This document shows positions 24,028-35,555 of a stretch of DNA of 64,000 bases, one piece after another. Source of the stretch: Deroplatys truncata (Eukaryota > Arthropoda > Insecta > Mantodea > Mantidae); assembly GCA_030765065.1 (NCBI GenBank), contig CM060980.1, positions 60,558,364 to 60,622,363 on the forward strand, written 5' to 3'. A program made the translations under genes and the position numbers. How positions within the stretch are numbered: the stretch's first letter is position 1; each line of letters starts with the position of its first letter. Under the pieces are notes generated by a model, which worked only from the letters and a program-made list of their open reading frames with translations, was not told the DNA's origin and searched no databases.

Positions 24028-25314
24028 TTATTGTTTTTCAAAATATTCCCCTTTAACTTCAATACATTTTTGATTTCGATTAAACCATTCCTTAAAGCAG
24101 TGTGACCAGTCTTCCAGAGACACTTCAGAAACCAGGTTTTTATAATGCTCCACTGCTTTATTTGATAACGAAAAAGTGATTCCGCACATTTTATCTTTAA
24201 TTTTTGCAGACAAAAACAAATCATAATGTGCTGGGTCAGGGCTGTATGGTGGAGAGTGCGTGATGCTGATCTTTAGGGTATCCAGATACCCAGTTGTTAC
24301 TTTTGCTGTATGCGATGATGCGTTATCGTGATGTAACATTATTCTTCTTTTTAGGCGTTTTTCACAATTTTTTTAAATTGCAGTAAACATACATTTATGT
24401 ACCAATGGGCAGTAACGCTATGTCTATCTTCTAATGCTAGAGCAGCAATATGGACCGTTTTAGAAAAAAAGAAAACTATCAACCATCTTCTTAACAGCAC
24501 TGCGAATTCCTCAGAGTTTTGTAGGCTTAGGTTCTGTTCGAAAGTCTTATTTAGCTGATTGACATCTCTTTTCGGAATCACAACAATAAATACAAGATCT
24601 GGACTAGTGGTACCGTGCTAGCCTCTGGTTCCCGAGGTCGCCGGTTCAAACCCGGCGGAGGGCGATGGATTTTTTCAGGCATAAAAATTCTTAGTACGGG
24701 AAATAAAGGGAAATAAAGCCGGTGGTCCCGTGTTGTAGATTTACGGTACGTAAAAGAGCCTCAAGCATAATTTTCGGTCTTTCACGCCCAATATAGCATG
24801 GGGCGCTAAGAACCACAGCAGTTAAGGAGCGTCCACAAATAAAACTCAATTTCAATTTCATCATCTTGATGAACGATATTCCAAACGATGTAGGTATATT
24901 TCAAACCAAATTGGAATTTGTCCAGAGTTTTTCTGCACCAATTATTGCGTCGGAATTTTTGATCGGGAGTCAGTTTATGTGGAATTCATCGACAACAAAG
25001 TTTTCTCAGCCTAACTGTTGATGTAAAATGTTTTGGATTTGACTCACACCAATTCCCAATGTGCCCGAATAAATTCATGAGATATCTAGCATTACTCGAA
25101 CAACTGCAAAATATTCATTCAGTAACAGCACGAAATTCATCACTAAGAAAAAAACCGATCTCTTTTGAATTCGCTGTACCAATTATAAATTGTTGCATTA
25201 GATGAAATTTTTTCGCTAAATGCATTTCTAAGGCGATCTTCACATTGTTTAGGTGTTAATGACGATTCAAAATCGTAAAAATCCATAGCCCTGAAATGTT
25301 CTTAGTCATGTTCA
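24028..25314 (-). pseudogene. Mariner transposase, split by SINE and frameshifted
   Basis: N-terminus: MDFYDFESSLTPKQCEDRLR, then ATIYNWYSEFKRDR, the helix-turn-helix of mariner transposases, followed by a LGIGVSQIQNILH motif. After the SINE come the central part with FFFSKTVHIAALALEDRHSV (near 24450) and the catalytic end MLHHDNASSHTA (about 24339) and PPYSPDPAHYDLFL (D34D spacing pattern). The end is KCIEVKGEYFEKQ and stop at 24028-24030. Several stops and at least two frameshifts occur besides the SINE. Confidence 0.84.
24600..24862 (+). mobile_element. tRNA-derived SINE, copy 2 (cleanest)
   Basis: The tRNA-like head has GACTAGTGGTACCGTGCTAG as A-box region and GGTTCAAACCC (about 24650) as a nearly canonical B box. 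The body GCCGGTGGTCCCGTGTTGTA, CGTAAAAGAGCCTCAAGC and GGTCTTTCACGCCCA is shared with copies at 5931 and 47215. The end is AAATAAAACTCAATTTCAAT. It sits inside a mariner transposase. No unequivocal target duplication is visible. Confidence 0.88.
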
Positions 25315-25320
25315 TTTTTG

Positions 25321-27044
25321 GGTGATCATAAAATCTTTAAATTATGATAATTAACAGACTATTAGAGAAAATCAATTTACTATACGGAAATTAGCCCGCA
25401 ATCCATTAGAAAGTAGTTATCAAATATAAAGAAAGTTCATTTGTTTTTAGAATCATGTCATCTAAAATGTTGAGTATCGCCCTCGTAGTCGTGACTATTA
25501 CTGCCTCTTTTCAATGTGGGTTCCCTAATTACTCTCAATGTTGGTGAATATAAACAGTAATTGCGAAAATGAAAGCTGTACTAATTTCTAATTAAACTAA
25601 AGCATTTTCATAGCTTGGAAGGTAGTAAATAAAGGACTGTGTGTGGTTCTGTTTTGTCTAGTTTTTCTAGTTTCTAGATCACGCTCGGCACATTTGTACT
25701 TTCCTCGCTGTTTATTTCTGGATCTAACTGAAGATCATGCTGGCTCAGTTCCGAAGCTCTCTAAGCAGCTGGTTAACAATCGCCGCTCTGCCTTCTGACT
25801 TCGTTTATTGTCCTGCAAACCACAAGTACCACACTTCTTGACGCGCTAGTTTCATTACTGGCATAGCTGTGCCATTATAGCTACAGGGTTTCGTAAGATT
25901 ATATTTTCATAGTTACGGTAACAGGTATCTATTTATTTTTATATAACTTTTGGAATATTAATCTGCCTCCCTGCAAAAACAATTTCTGCTGACCCAATGA
26001 TCGCTTCGGCGATGTGTCGGCTCTCTTTTGCTCTTATGCTTTTAAAGCGCTTGTGTTATGAAATACCGCCAGGTATAATGTGATTCCTGAGTTATCATTT
26101 ACAAATGTAATTAGATTTTTGGATCTCTAATATTTATCTCTAACAATATTTTCTGTGCATTAAAATATATTATGTTTTGCAGTCAAATATCCAATCACAA
26201 GGTGCCCTGTCCCTTATGATTCGTCAATACACATTACTTTGTATTACATTATTGTGTTTTCTGTAGGGGAATGAAGAGCAAAGGCGTGACATGTAAATGT
26301 ATTGCGTTCTAGGTTTCGAGAGCACTCGATCAGCGAGGTGAATTCTTTTGATATCGATACTGCGGTTTACGGAAGAGATTCTCAATAACTGCCTTTTTCT
26401 GCCGCTGAAGACAGATATGAATATCTAATTTACATGCAGAAGGGTTGGAACATCCCTGATTAATTTTTAAAATGTAAAAGGGGTTAATATTGAATCGACA
26501 ATCAATAAGTGGTTTTCGAGCCGACATCTCTTTTTGTCAAAGTATCTTATTGGTATTCAATGAAAATTAACGGAAGCTAAAAATGCAGACTTTGTATGAG
26601 AATGGGGAATTTCTTTGAAATTCGTTTATTAATAATAGAAGAGAGTCCTATAAGCAGATTTTGCTTTCTAAAAAGTGAAATTAAAGAGAAGTAATCGATA
26701 TATTTGTTTGAAGGCAAAACCGTTAAAGCCAAACAATTAACATTACGAGTATGGCAGCGTTCTAAGATTACCTTTTAATGGAGTTAATAACATGTAAGCT
26801 GTTTTTTCTTTCGTTGAGAAATACAGTGAAGAACAGGAGTTATCTTCCGCTCCGAAGCTTTTTATTCCAAAATTTATTTCACACATTTTCTATTAGGAAA
26901 ACGCTTGGATTAAATATAGGTAGTCACGTAACTGTTAACAGAACTATGAATTTTTAAACTATATGTTCATGCATTAAGGGAGTTGACTGTGAAATTTTCT
27001 TTATTTTTGGTCAAAATTTTCATTTTTGTTGCTTTTCTTTAGTA
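25321..27044. other. No recognised gene
   Basis: Frames are short. A slightly GC-richer patch occurs near 25690-25870. Nothing matches the other repeats of the window. Confidence 0.4.
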
Positions 27045-27792
27045 AAAAAAATCTAGTATATTGTATACGAATGACTTTCTCTACCCATTCTTTTACAAAC
27101 TATTATTACATAAGCTAGCTTATTCTCCTATCTAATTCTTGCTACTACCGATAGACCTTTATTTCGCATCCACACGTCTCGTTGTAGGTATAAAAAGAGT
27201 ACGGTAAGCTAAAACGTTAGTCAAATTCTTCTAAAGTCGGTCTCTAAGTGATGGCCTTGAAATAAGTTTGTTTTCCAATAAATTTTCAGTTAGAAAAAGT
27301 GTAAAAAATTTGAAAATGTAAACCAATAACAAAGAATATCTCGGAAATGATTAACGTCATAAAAGAATCTGCCTGTTAGGATTTACTAACTATGAAAAAG
27401 TCATTCTGAATGAAGAGTACTTCACAGGCTATTCCCAGAGAATTCAAGATAGGTATACATTTTATTTGTCATGCTAATATCCTAAACATATGATATTTAA
27501 ACAAAAACTTTAAAGTAAGTTTCGGGAATCTCAAAAATAACTAAACTTTTTTCTTGAAACCATAGTGTCATAAAACTTTGGAAAACACTTAACTTAAATT
27601 CCAAGTTTGGTATTTAACCTACTTTTTGTTTTTGAGTTGCGCTGTTGACACACACAGACCATCTTCTAAAAATGCTTTTTTTTATTCAGGGAGTCTCAAA
27701 ACGCGTATTTTTTTATGAAATATCGAAATCTCAAATTTTTTAATGAAATACAATACTTCCTATACTCACTACAGGTAAGCAGTAGGGAAATT
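27045..27792 (-). mobile_element. HINE copy 3 (diverged, nearly complete)
   Basis: The reverse-strand order is complete: AAAAAAAATCTAGTATATTG end, GACTTTCTCTAC subterminal repeat, AATATCTCGGAAATG, a CTATTCCCAGAGAATTCAAG block, a CA tract reduced to GACACACACAGACC, GAGTCTCAAAACGCG and the 5' end GCAGTAGGGAAAT. It has more substitutions than the young copies. Confidence 0.8.
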
Positions 27793-28672
27793 AAAAACCA
27801 TTAGACACACAATTTTACTGTAATTACATAACATTTAAGATCTGCATGTATTTAGCATTGAAAATCATGCTAAAATTTAACGCCGTATTCCCATTCTTTG
27901 ACTTTCACTTCATTTAGATATAACCAAAAACTGCATGCATCTGCAAATTAGATGCCAGGAGAAACAAATTCTGCAAGACACATACTACAACTATAATGTG
28001 TGAACAGAACAGAATTTTTGAATCATAAGATTATCGGCGAATATAAAAGATTCTCTCTTCTTGTGTAGTAAAATATCAAAGCATAATTTTTTCTAAAAAT
28101 ACACTATGCAGTATTTTTAAAAGTTCGAAGAAAATATTGCGCGACATTTTTAAATAACACAAGATTTTCAAAAAACAATTTTAGTACAAGAGGCTTACAA
28201 AGATAATATGCATAACCATTTCTTCTTACACGTTAAATGCATACCAAATACAGTTTCAAGTTTGGAAAGCTCAATAAAATTTGAAAACTCCAATGTCACG
28301 GAGGCCACTCGAACCACGGAGTTTGTAGGATGAGCTACCTTGAACCTGCTCCTGAGCGCACGCTTATTTTGAACTTCCCCATGTAGCATCAATAAATCTT
28401 TCAAGCGATCTCAATTACTCGGAGACACCATAACTTAAAGACGGCTTGAAGTGTTACAAGCAGTGCTGGCCTAAAGAATAGCAAGCCATCTGTGAAAAAG
28501 TTCCCAAATGTTGCCGAAATTTATAAATATGGATTTAGTGGCTTAGCGTTATTAAATATTGCAAACTTACTACTTTAGCTCTATGTAGATTTCGCGGATG
28601 TAAGACCTTTTAAGTTATGTCACATAAAGATTTAAATATTTGCATGTAAGTCTAGTTTCTATAAAACTGTAG
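27793..28672. other. No recognised gene
   Basis: AT-rich sequence between two HINE copies. The frame 28195-28404 on the minus strand has no known motif. Confidence 0.35.
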
Positions 28673-28696
28673 TAAAACATCTGATATGATACATTC
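28673..28696 (-). mobile_element. Outer tip of HINE copy 4, cut off by solo LTR D
   Basis: AACATCTGATATGATACATTC matches the HINE terminus AAATCTGATGTGTTACATTC. It ends with ATTC, which is repeated at 29634 where the HINE continues. This is the same hairpin hit by solo LTR C, five bases further in. Confidence 0.75.
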
Positions 28697-29633
28697 TGGG
28701 AAAGTATTAAGGCTGCCCCACGTATGAGAGCTAAACTTGAGAGTTTTGTTGCCCCACTGTTGGAGAGCAAAACTTGAAGTAGTTGCAGCACCACGTTTGG
28801 CACAAAGTTTCCGGTGGCCTTCGCTCCACTTTTACTTTCCGGTGGCCTTCACCCCCACGTTTAACTTTCCGGTGGCCTTCGCGCCCACGTTTAAAAATCA
28901 ACTTTGTATTTTAATGTTTATTTAAATATTATATATGTATGCCTTGGCTGCGTCAGTAGCAATTTTCAGAACACGTTTCTCTTAGCAGGGGTAGTACGGC
29001 TAAAGAATGAAGGCTTGCACAAAGTATAATGGTATATTTCACACGATTAAATAACTCTTTACTGATCTATCCTACTGTAGAGCTGTGAGATTATTGTTAC
29101 TTGTACTTTTAACACGTAAAATTTATATTATTCACGCCGTAATGAATTTTTTATATCTCACACTGAATACCTACCGAGCAAACTCTTGTAGCGTCTGCCG
29201 CCTGAATTTGTACAATTTCTGTATTTCAAGTCTCTGATTGGCTAAGCCTACTCCAATAGAATACTTTTATTTAACTTAAGCTTTTTCTAGTTGTTGATTG
29301 TTAATAAACTGTTTTAAATATTACATTATTGTTCCAAGAATTATTAGTAGCATTTATTAAACTTTCTAATTTATTGTTGCCTCGAGGTTACCTCATTGTT
29401 ACCTCATTGTTAGGAACTTTCGCTTCTATTCACACAGCTCATACATTGTTAAATTACTTAATACATTCACATATTATTATACATGTAAATAATAATATAA
29501 ATATTAATATAATGACTGTTACATACACTTTATATATTATATTATACACATATTGCTTTAAGGCGGGCTGTAATTCAATTTTATATTATATAATTAGACT
29601 GTTATCATTTAAGTGTTAAAAAATACTGCCTCA
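28697..29633 (-). mobile_element. Solo LTR, family 1, copy D (complete)
   Basis: On the plus strand it starts TGGGAAAGTATTAAGG and ends ATACTGCCTCA, with ATTC at 28693-28696 and 29634-29637 as a 4-bp target duplication. It shows the conserved CTCTGATTGGCTAA region, the GTTACCTCATTGTTACCTC-like motif and the GGCGGGCTG block. Its U5 carries three copies of CCGGTGGCCTTCGC(reverse) between about 28810 and 28890, and the outermost 50 bases differ from copies B and E. Confidence 0.85.
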
Positions 29634-30374
29634 ATTCACATAGCTTTCTCTAACTTCTATCGTTTTTAGTGGGTATAAAAACAATTCTTACTAAGCTTAT
29701 TTTTCTATCTACTATGTTTTAATCCAAACAAACCTGTGCAGAAATTGCTACTTTAAGCATTTCGTTATAGATACGAAGGGAATAGTGATAGTTAAATGTT
29801 TTAGAACTGAAAACTATATACTGACCTTAAAATTCCATACTGTTTCCATGCAATCGCGAGAAACAACCGAATTTTAACAGAACTTAAGAGATGACCAAGA
29901 AATGAACAATTCGAACCATTAATAACGGATGTCTCAGAAATGGCTTATATTACAAAAAGCTTATTTGAAATAAATTGTTTGTTTTAAAGAGATCTGCATT
30001 TTTTGTGTAGTACGTTTTCGTCTATCGCTCAACGTTTACCACATTATACAAGTTAACACAAAATTTCTTCCATATGAAGAGGACTTTACAGGCTACTCCC
30101 GGAAAATTCAAGATGTATTTTAGTTGCAATGTAAATTTCTTTAATATATGGTATTTGAAACTAAATTGTTAGAGCATGTTTTAGAAAATCAAAATTTAAA
30201 AAATGCTCCATGTAAAGGGTAGTTTTGCTTGGGACATTTTCTTGAAAATCTTCGTGTCGCAACGTTGGAAGATTGTGAACTTAAATCCCAAGTTTTGTGT
30301 TGATCGACTATTCGTTTTTGAGTTATGCTGTTCACAGATACACACACACCCGCGGATCTGTTTCTAAAAATGCG
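29634..30374 (-). mobile_element. HINE copy 4, body (reverse strand, 5' end missing)
   Basis: It continues from the tip at 28673-28696: GCTTTCTCTAACTTCTATCG, TTAGTGGGTATAAAAACAAT (the 3' subtype with ATACCCACTAATAAGCG), CATTTCGTTATAGATACGAA, ATGTAAAGGGTAGTTTTGC, GAGTTATGCTGTTCACAGA and a short CA tract. The last 5' portion is replaced by the plus-strand HINE that starts at 30375. Confidence 0.8.
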
Positions 30375-31254
30375 TTTTTTACTTTCTCTACTACGTATAG
30401 TAAGTAGGGGAAGTATTGCATTCCACCCAAAAGTTCGATACCGAGATTTCACCGCAAATACATGTTTTGAGACCCCCTGATTAAAAATAAAACATTTTTG
30501 GAAACATGTCCGTGTGTGTCTGTGTGTGTGTCTGTGCGTCTGTCTGTGTGTCTGTGTGTCTGTGAACAGCATAACTCAGAAACGAACAGTCAGATAAACA
30601 CCAAACTTGGTATTTCGGTTCAGTATCTTCCAGAGATGCGACACGAAGGTTTTCAAGAAAATCCCCCCACCCCAGATTACCCTTTACATGGAACACTTTT
30701 CGAAAATTTTAATGTTCTCAAAAATGGCTCTAACGATTTTGATTAAAATATCATGTTTAAGATATTTTCATGACAAATGAAATGTATATCTTGAATTTTC
30801 TGGGAATGTCTCCAAAAGTGTTCTTCATTGTGAACGACTTTTGCATAACTGGTAAACCATAAGAGATAGACAAACTTTTACTATACAAAAATGTAGATCG
30901 CGTTAAAATACACAATTTATGGCATATATTTTTTTTTTTGTTGAGTGAACCATTTTCGAAGTATTGCTTGTTACTCCCTTAAATTTTCCAATACTTATAC
31001 TTTTCTCAAATTGTTTATTCATTTTTTTGTCCTGGTAATGCAAATAGAATGGAATACTTCACTTAGCAACCAGCTCTTAAAATATTTGAGTATCTATACC
31101 TTAAAGCCTACCAATTTCCCTTGCATCTAAAAGAAAATTAGCAATAAGATTATCTCGATATCGCGATTAACATGAAGCATATGGAGAATAAGCGTTTCCA
31201 AAAATGGTTTGTACAAGAGTAGAAAAAGTCATGTGAGTGTAACACATCAGATTT
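30375..31254 (+). mobile_element. HINE copy 5 (complete, well preserved)
   Basis: It starts TTTTTTACTTTCTCTACTAC and ends GTCATGTGAGTGTAACACAT CAGA plus T. The 5' part has CGATACCGAGATTTCACCG and GAGACCCCCTGA, then a GT/GTCT microsatellite (30510-30560), GAACAGCATAACTCAGAAAC, CACCAAACTTGGTATTT and TTACCCTTTACATGG. The 3' half has GAATTTTCTGGGAATGTCTC and GAGTAGAAAAAGTC (one change in the subterminal repeat). Frames over the microsatellite (QTHRQTHRH) are artefacts. Non-autonomous. Confidence 0.88.
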
Positions 31255-31683
31255 ATTTAAATGCCTTATTGTCCCATCAACTATAAAATCATGTCGCGAC
31301 TACATCAGAAAACAGTCATAATTACAATCTTTTGAAACAGTAATAATTCGCTTAACATTAAATTCACTAGATAAGTGTATATACAGTTAAAAATGTTGAT
31401 AATCCCAGCCTTTGAGTATTTTTCTTTTCCCTTACATCAAAACCCAATTTTATCGCTTCTTCAGCTATTATAGGCAAACAATTGACTCTACCAATTGCAA
31501 GTAAAAGAATTTGTAAACATCTCACAAAAATAAGTTAAAAGATAGATCCGATTTAAAAAAATATATACAACTAATAAAATGAAAAAATTTAATATCATCA
31601 AAAAGAAAGCACAAAGTATAATATCGTTTGTACTTTCTACATAAGGAAATAACTATTTTATCGCGTAATTTGACTGTAGAATG
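31255..31683. other. No recognised feature
   Basis: AT-rich stretch between two HINE copies, with no frame over 60 codons of interest. Confidence 0.35.
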
Positions 31684-31833
31684 CTTACTTTATCTACACT
31701 CTACCTATAGTAGCTAATAGAAAGTATTGTAATTCACCCAAATTTTTTATATCCAGAATTAGTTTACCGCAAATACATGTTTTGGAATCCCTGAATTTTT
31801 TTAGAAATAAGTCCGTGTGTGTGAGTGTGTGTA
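31684..31833 (+). mobile_element. HINE 5' fragment
   Basis: TTACTTTATCTACACTCTAC, GAATTAGTTTACCGCAAATA, ATGTTTTGGAATCCCTGA and GTCCGTGTGTGTGAGTGTG correspond to the 5' end up to the microsatellite, where similarity stops. Confidence 0.75.
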
Positions 31834-32906
31834 GCAGTGGCGGCCGCTAAGATATTCTACCGGTGGTACCACAAAAAGAGAGTTAAAGGAAATCCCTAAA
31901 TTATATATGTTTACCAATTTCGTGCAGTAACATCGAACGTACTAGGCAATTGACAAGGATTGAATGTAATTTTATTTAGACTATATATGCCCAATATCAG
32001 TTATTCCGTCCTCATACAATGGACATCTCCCCAAATAAAACGTAAGGAAAGCTAAAAGAGACTGCAGTTTTCCATTTGCTGTTTTGATAAATTTTCTGAT
32101 TGAATTTACATGGATTATTGTATGCTGCTGCAGATCGAGATTCGGGAGTGGCATACCCAATGTTTTCATCTGAACTTTTCACTGACAGACCTGTTAGTAA
32201 ATGGAATTCTTAATATTTCACTTGGTTTGTAAGTTTCACACACAGCTGAATATCTGATTAAAGAAAACACTCCATACTGTTTTAGTTATTTGACTTCACG
32301 GTGAATTACGTCTTTGGACTGAACTGTTATTACACAAACATACATAGAAATACTTGGCAATTGTTTTGTAAACAGGTGCTCAACACGTGGTGAATATGTT
32401 AGCTTTTTTGTTCTGTGGTAAGATACCACATATTCAATCATAACCAATAAACCTGCTGCTACAAATATTGAAGTAATGCCTTTAGGTTTCAAACTTTCCG
32501 AGAGAATTATGTTGAAAATAATACATTTTTATTCATAAGGATATTTTGGTGTATTATTTCTGCATCCGATTTAATTAAACATTAATCTGTGCTTCCAAAC
32601 GCATTAGCATTAACTTGTAGCAAGTTGTTAATACTGTATTAAAGGAAGGCTGATCCTGGAATATGTATCCCTCGTCGCTATGTTCTGTGCTTTACTGCGC
32701 TCTAGCGGCTGGAACGTAAGCTCCGAGCCAGAGCAATCTTGGCTCCACCTCTCTCATAAGTACTGTAGAAACTGAAAGGGGATACATTATACATATATAG
32801 GAATTGTGCATGTGAAATGGGAACCATACATATAGGAATTGACAGTAATAATTTAAGTCACTAACATGTTAAAATCTGCAACATCTAATATGTTTACAGA
32901 GCTGAT
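31834..32906. other. No recognised gene
   Basis: Contains a GC-richer phrase at 32690-32760 (GCTCTAGCGGCTGGAACG) and two short frames (31981-32169 and 32286-32492, minus) without motifs. Confidence 0.35.
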
Positions 32907-33586
32907 TGTAAGAAACGGCGAGCTAGCAAAAATTCCAGGAAAACATAAAGAGTGTGCCTTTCACCAAGCCAACAGGCAGGGAACCGGTAACGATACGGAG
33001 AAATAGAAAGAGACAGAGAAAAGAAAGAGACGGAGATATGGAACTAGCCTCACAACGCTCCAAGATGGCGCTTAAGCGCACGGATCTGAAGCCACACATT
33101 CTCATACATGTTAAGGTAACGCAGTCTGAGGGCCAATAGGAAACGTCGTTACATTTTAAACGCAGAGGTGAGCGTCACTGGACTCCCGTATATAAGGGCA
33201 AGTAAGGCCTCAGAGCCCACTCTCTCTCTCTAACTGATCAAGAATTCACGTCGACACGAGGTGCTACAGTTGCACGTGGGTGCACAAGGGTGGGAGTGCG
33301 TGTACAAGTAGCTAGGCTCCTGACTATTTTAAAGTGGTTGGATTATAATAATGGGAAAATCTAGCCGCCCATAATTATTTAAATTGTGAATAAACTTCAT
33401 TTATTAAGGGGAAATTGCAGTGCATTTCTTAAACTTGCCTCACCTACTATAAGCTGAGAATTAATAATTAGATATAGCTAGGAATGGAATACGCAACAAC
33501 CGACGAGCACCAATAGCCGAGGAAGAACCAAGAGCAGCTGTTTGCAGAAGACCGCAAGAACCCAGGAACGACGATTTCCTACTACA
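32907..33586 (+). mobile_element. Possible LTR of a second retrotransposon family
   Basis: The features are promoter-like and polyadenylation-like in LTR order: a CCAATAGG box at about 33131, a TATATAA box at 33189-33195, an expected start about 30 bases on, and AATAAA at 33389-33394. A candidate end CTACTACA at 33586 is followed after two bases by TGGCACCCAACG (33589-33600), which resembles the start of a lysine-tRNA primer binding site. A matching start TGTAAG at 32907 is a guess from TG...CA pairing. No second LTR or gag-pol is seen. It could instead be a promoter and first exon of an unrelated transcript. Confidence 0.4.
33189..33195 (+). promoter_or_regulatory. TATA box in the candidate LTR
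   Basis: TATATAAGGGC preceded by a CCAAT box about 55 bases upstream and followed by a CT-rich start region (CACTCTCTCTCTCTAAC at 33219-33235). An AATAAA follows 200 bases later. Good consensus, but no transcription evidence. Confidence 0.5.
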
Positions 33587-33600
33587 AATGGCACCCAACG

Positions 33601-33835
33601 ACGATTTCCCGCTACAAAACGTAAGCCCTAGCCTTATACACTGTGCTTATGAGTGCAAATGGTGCCACTCTGGAATTGGCTCCAAGCTTCAGAAAACTAC
33701 CGGCAGAGCGCGTCGCTTAACGCGCTCATTCAAATAAGAGAATACATGCTCGAAAACAATGCTTTATACGCAATTCCTATACATTACTCTTTCTTTTCTT
33801 TCCACACCACAGCGGCACTACATCAGAAGCCGCCC
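33601..33835. other. Sequence downstream of the candidate LTR
   Basis: ACGACGATTTCC occurs at 33567 and again at 33597, a short direct repeat that straddles the proposed primer site. The frame 33653-33853 has no recognised gag-like motif. Confidence 0.35.
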
Positions 33836-34390
33836 TGTGCACAGTATAACTAAAGAACTAATAGTTGATATTTAAGCTCCGCATATTCCAGGAATGCGAC
33901 ACCAAGATTTTTAAGAAAATTTGCTACTCAAATTACGTCTTTACATGGAAAATTTCTCGTTTTTTCTTATTTTCTCAAAACCGGTTCTAACGATTTTGAG
34001 TTGTGTCATATTTTAAAGATACTTACATGACTGGTAATATATATATATAATATATAAATTAACAATCATGTTGTATAAATTATATTCTATGTATGCAGAA
34101 TTTTCTGAGAATAGCCTTTTATGTCCTCTTCATTGGAAATGAAGTTTATATAATTTTGTACAACTGGTAAACCACAAAATATAGACAATAACTTAATACC
34201 AAAGATGCAGATCTTTTTAAAATAGGCAATTAATTTCAAATAATTTTTGTGGCATCAGCCATTTCCGAGATATTCGTAGTTATTGGTTTGAATTGTTCAT
34301 AGATTGATCAATTTTTGAAGTGGTCATAATTCAGCCCTTCTGCGATGTCATGGAAAGAGTTTGAAATATTAACGAAAGTAAAGAGCTGCC
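33836..34390 (+). mobile_element. HINE fragment (middle and part of 3' half)
   Basis: The fragment starts at CAGTATAACTAAAGAAC (equivalent to CAGCATAACTCAAAAAC), runs through GGAATGCGACACCAAG, TTTACATGGAAAATTTC and AGAATTTTCTGAGAATAGCC, and ends near CGATGTCATGGAAAGAG. A TA-rich expansion lies at about 34040-34060. Both termini are missing. Confidence 0.75.
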
Positions 34391-35221
34391 TATCCTTTTA
34401 GACTCCTGTATTCATACTGTACAGTGGAGTGTATGGAAACGTAGCGAAGTTTTTGATATCTTATTGTGTTTTTCTTTATTTAATGTTGGCAGAATTCCTT
34501 AATATGTATTCCACACTAGCCCTAGGTAAGCCAATCTCTTATTGGTTTGAATTATGGCCCGACACACAAGCATGAGTTTATGAACAAAGGTCAGGCCTAG
34601 GTGAGCGTCGAAAGGAAGGAGTCCGAAAACACTTCACCTGAGTGGCTGGAAGAATGCTTCGCAACGACCATCTACACCAGTCTGCCGCGTATTGGTTTGA
34701 TGTCAGAAGTCTGGCCCTCCAACGTTAATCTATGAACACAGGCTCACGAGAGAAAGGAAAAGAGGGGGACTAAGACAAACATTAAGTGCAGTGCTAGAAC
34801 TATATAAGGGATGTGGATTAGCTGTGGTAGAGGTGGCTTATACATAACAAAACTGTTCTCGGTGGCCTAAGGCTGGCCTCCGTATGGATTCTGCACCAAA
34901 TCAGAAAACTCATTATATTATGTTGTAAATTGTAAATATATGTAAAATTTTGCCTGTCAGCCGGGCCCCATGTACCGGCACCAGGTCATTCTTTCCTAAT
35001 AAACTAAACTGAAACTGGTAGAGATGGCTTTGTATTTCCTAACTAACATGAAACACTATGCATTATTTCGGTACGATTCCATGCAGTCGACTGTTCCTAC
35101 AATGTAATGAATTGAAATTCATGTAATTGTAATGAAACCATATGCATACGTTTATCACAGCTAACATAAAGTAGATAACAAAATAGGCTTTGTACGAATA
35201 ATTTGTAGAATAGACATAAAC
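34391..35221. other. Non-coding stretch with TATA box and polyadenylation signal
   Basis: A TATATAAGGG at 34801 and an AATAAA at 34998-35003 lie 200 bases apart, followed by CTAAACTGAAACTGG, a short tandem tail. This could be an LTR or the 3' end of a LINE. Two loosely similar segments start at TTGGTTTGAA (34550) and TTGGTTTGATG (34693). No coding is recognised. Confidence 0.35.
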
Positions 35222-35553
35222 AAATAGCTGATGTATTACATTCACATGACATTCACTACCCTCTAGCGCTCATTAGTGGGAATACAAATTATTCTTACGA
35301 AGGTTTATTTTCCTATCTTCTTCATTTTAATTGAGGTAAAACTTCCCGGAAAGAGCTGCAATACACATTTCGTTATAGCTATAAACGTAATAGCGATACT
35401 CAAATGTTTAAGAACTGGACACAATGTACTGGCTTTAAAATTTCGTGCTCTTTGCGTGTAGTTGCAAGACACAACTGAATATCGAAAGGACTTGAAAAGA
35501 ATGACAAAGTATTGAACAATTCGAACCACTGATAACGGATAACTCGGAAAGAC
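35222..35553 (-). mobile_element. HINE 3' fragment (reverse strand)
   Basis: GCTGATGTATTACATTCACATGAC is the terminal hairpin, followed by ATTAGTGGGAATACAAATTA and ACATTTCGTTATAGC. It ends at AACTCGGAAA, where a plus-strand HINE segment begins. Confidence 0.72.
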
Positions 35554-35555
35554 TG

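Larger units (their letters stand above)
23965..25320 (-). mobile_element. Second mariner element (different lineage), interrupted by a SINE
   Basis: The 3' end (left side here) begins after TA at 23963-23964 with CGAGAGCGACGCTGAAAAGT. The matching TIR on the other side was not found, so the 5' end is lost or diverged. The transposase runs leftward from about 25314 to 24028. A tRNA-derived SINE (24600-24862) splits it. Sequence type differs from the mariners at 4782 and 19590, so three mariner lineages are present. Confidence 0.8.

Noticed and set aside
30189-30746. Open frames across the microsatellite encoding QTHRQTHRH and VCVSVRLSVC runs
   Set aside because: They are read-through of the GT/GTCT simple repeat inside HINE copies; the same pattern recurs at 35580, 36780 and 62020 in different frames.
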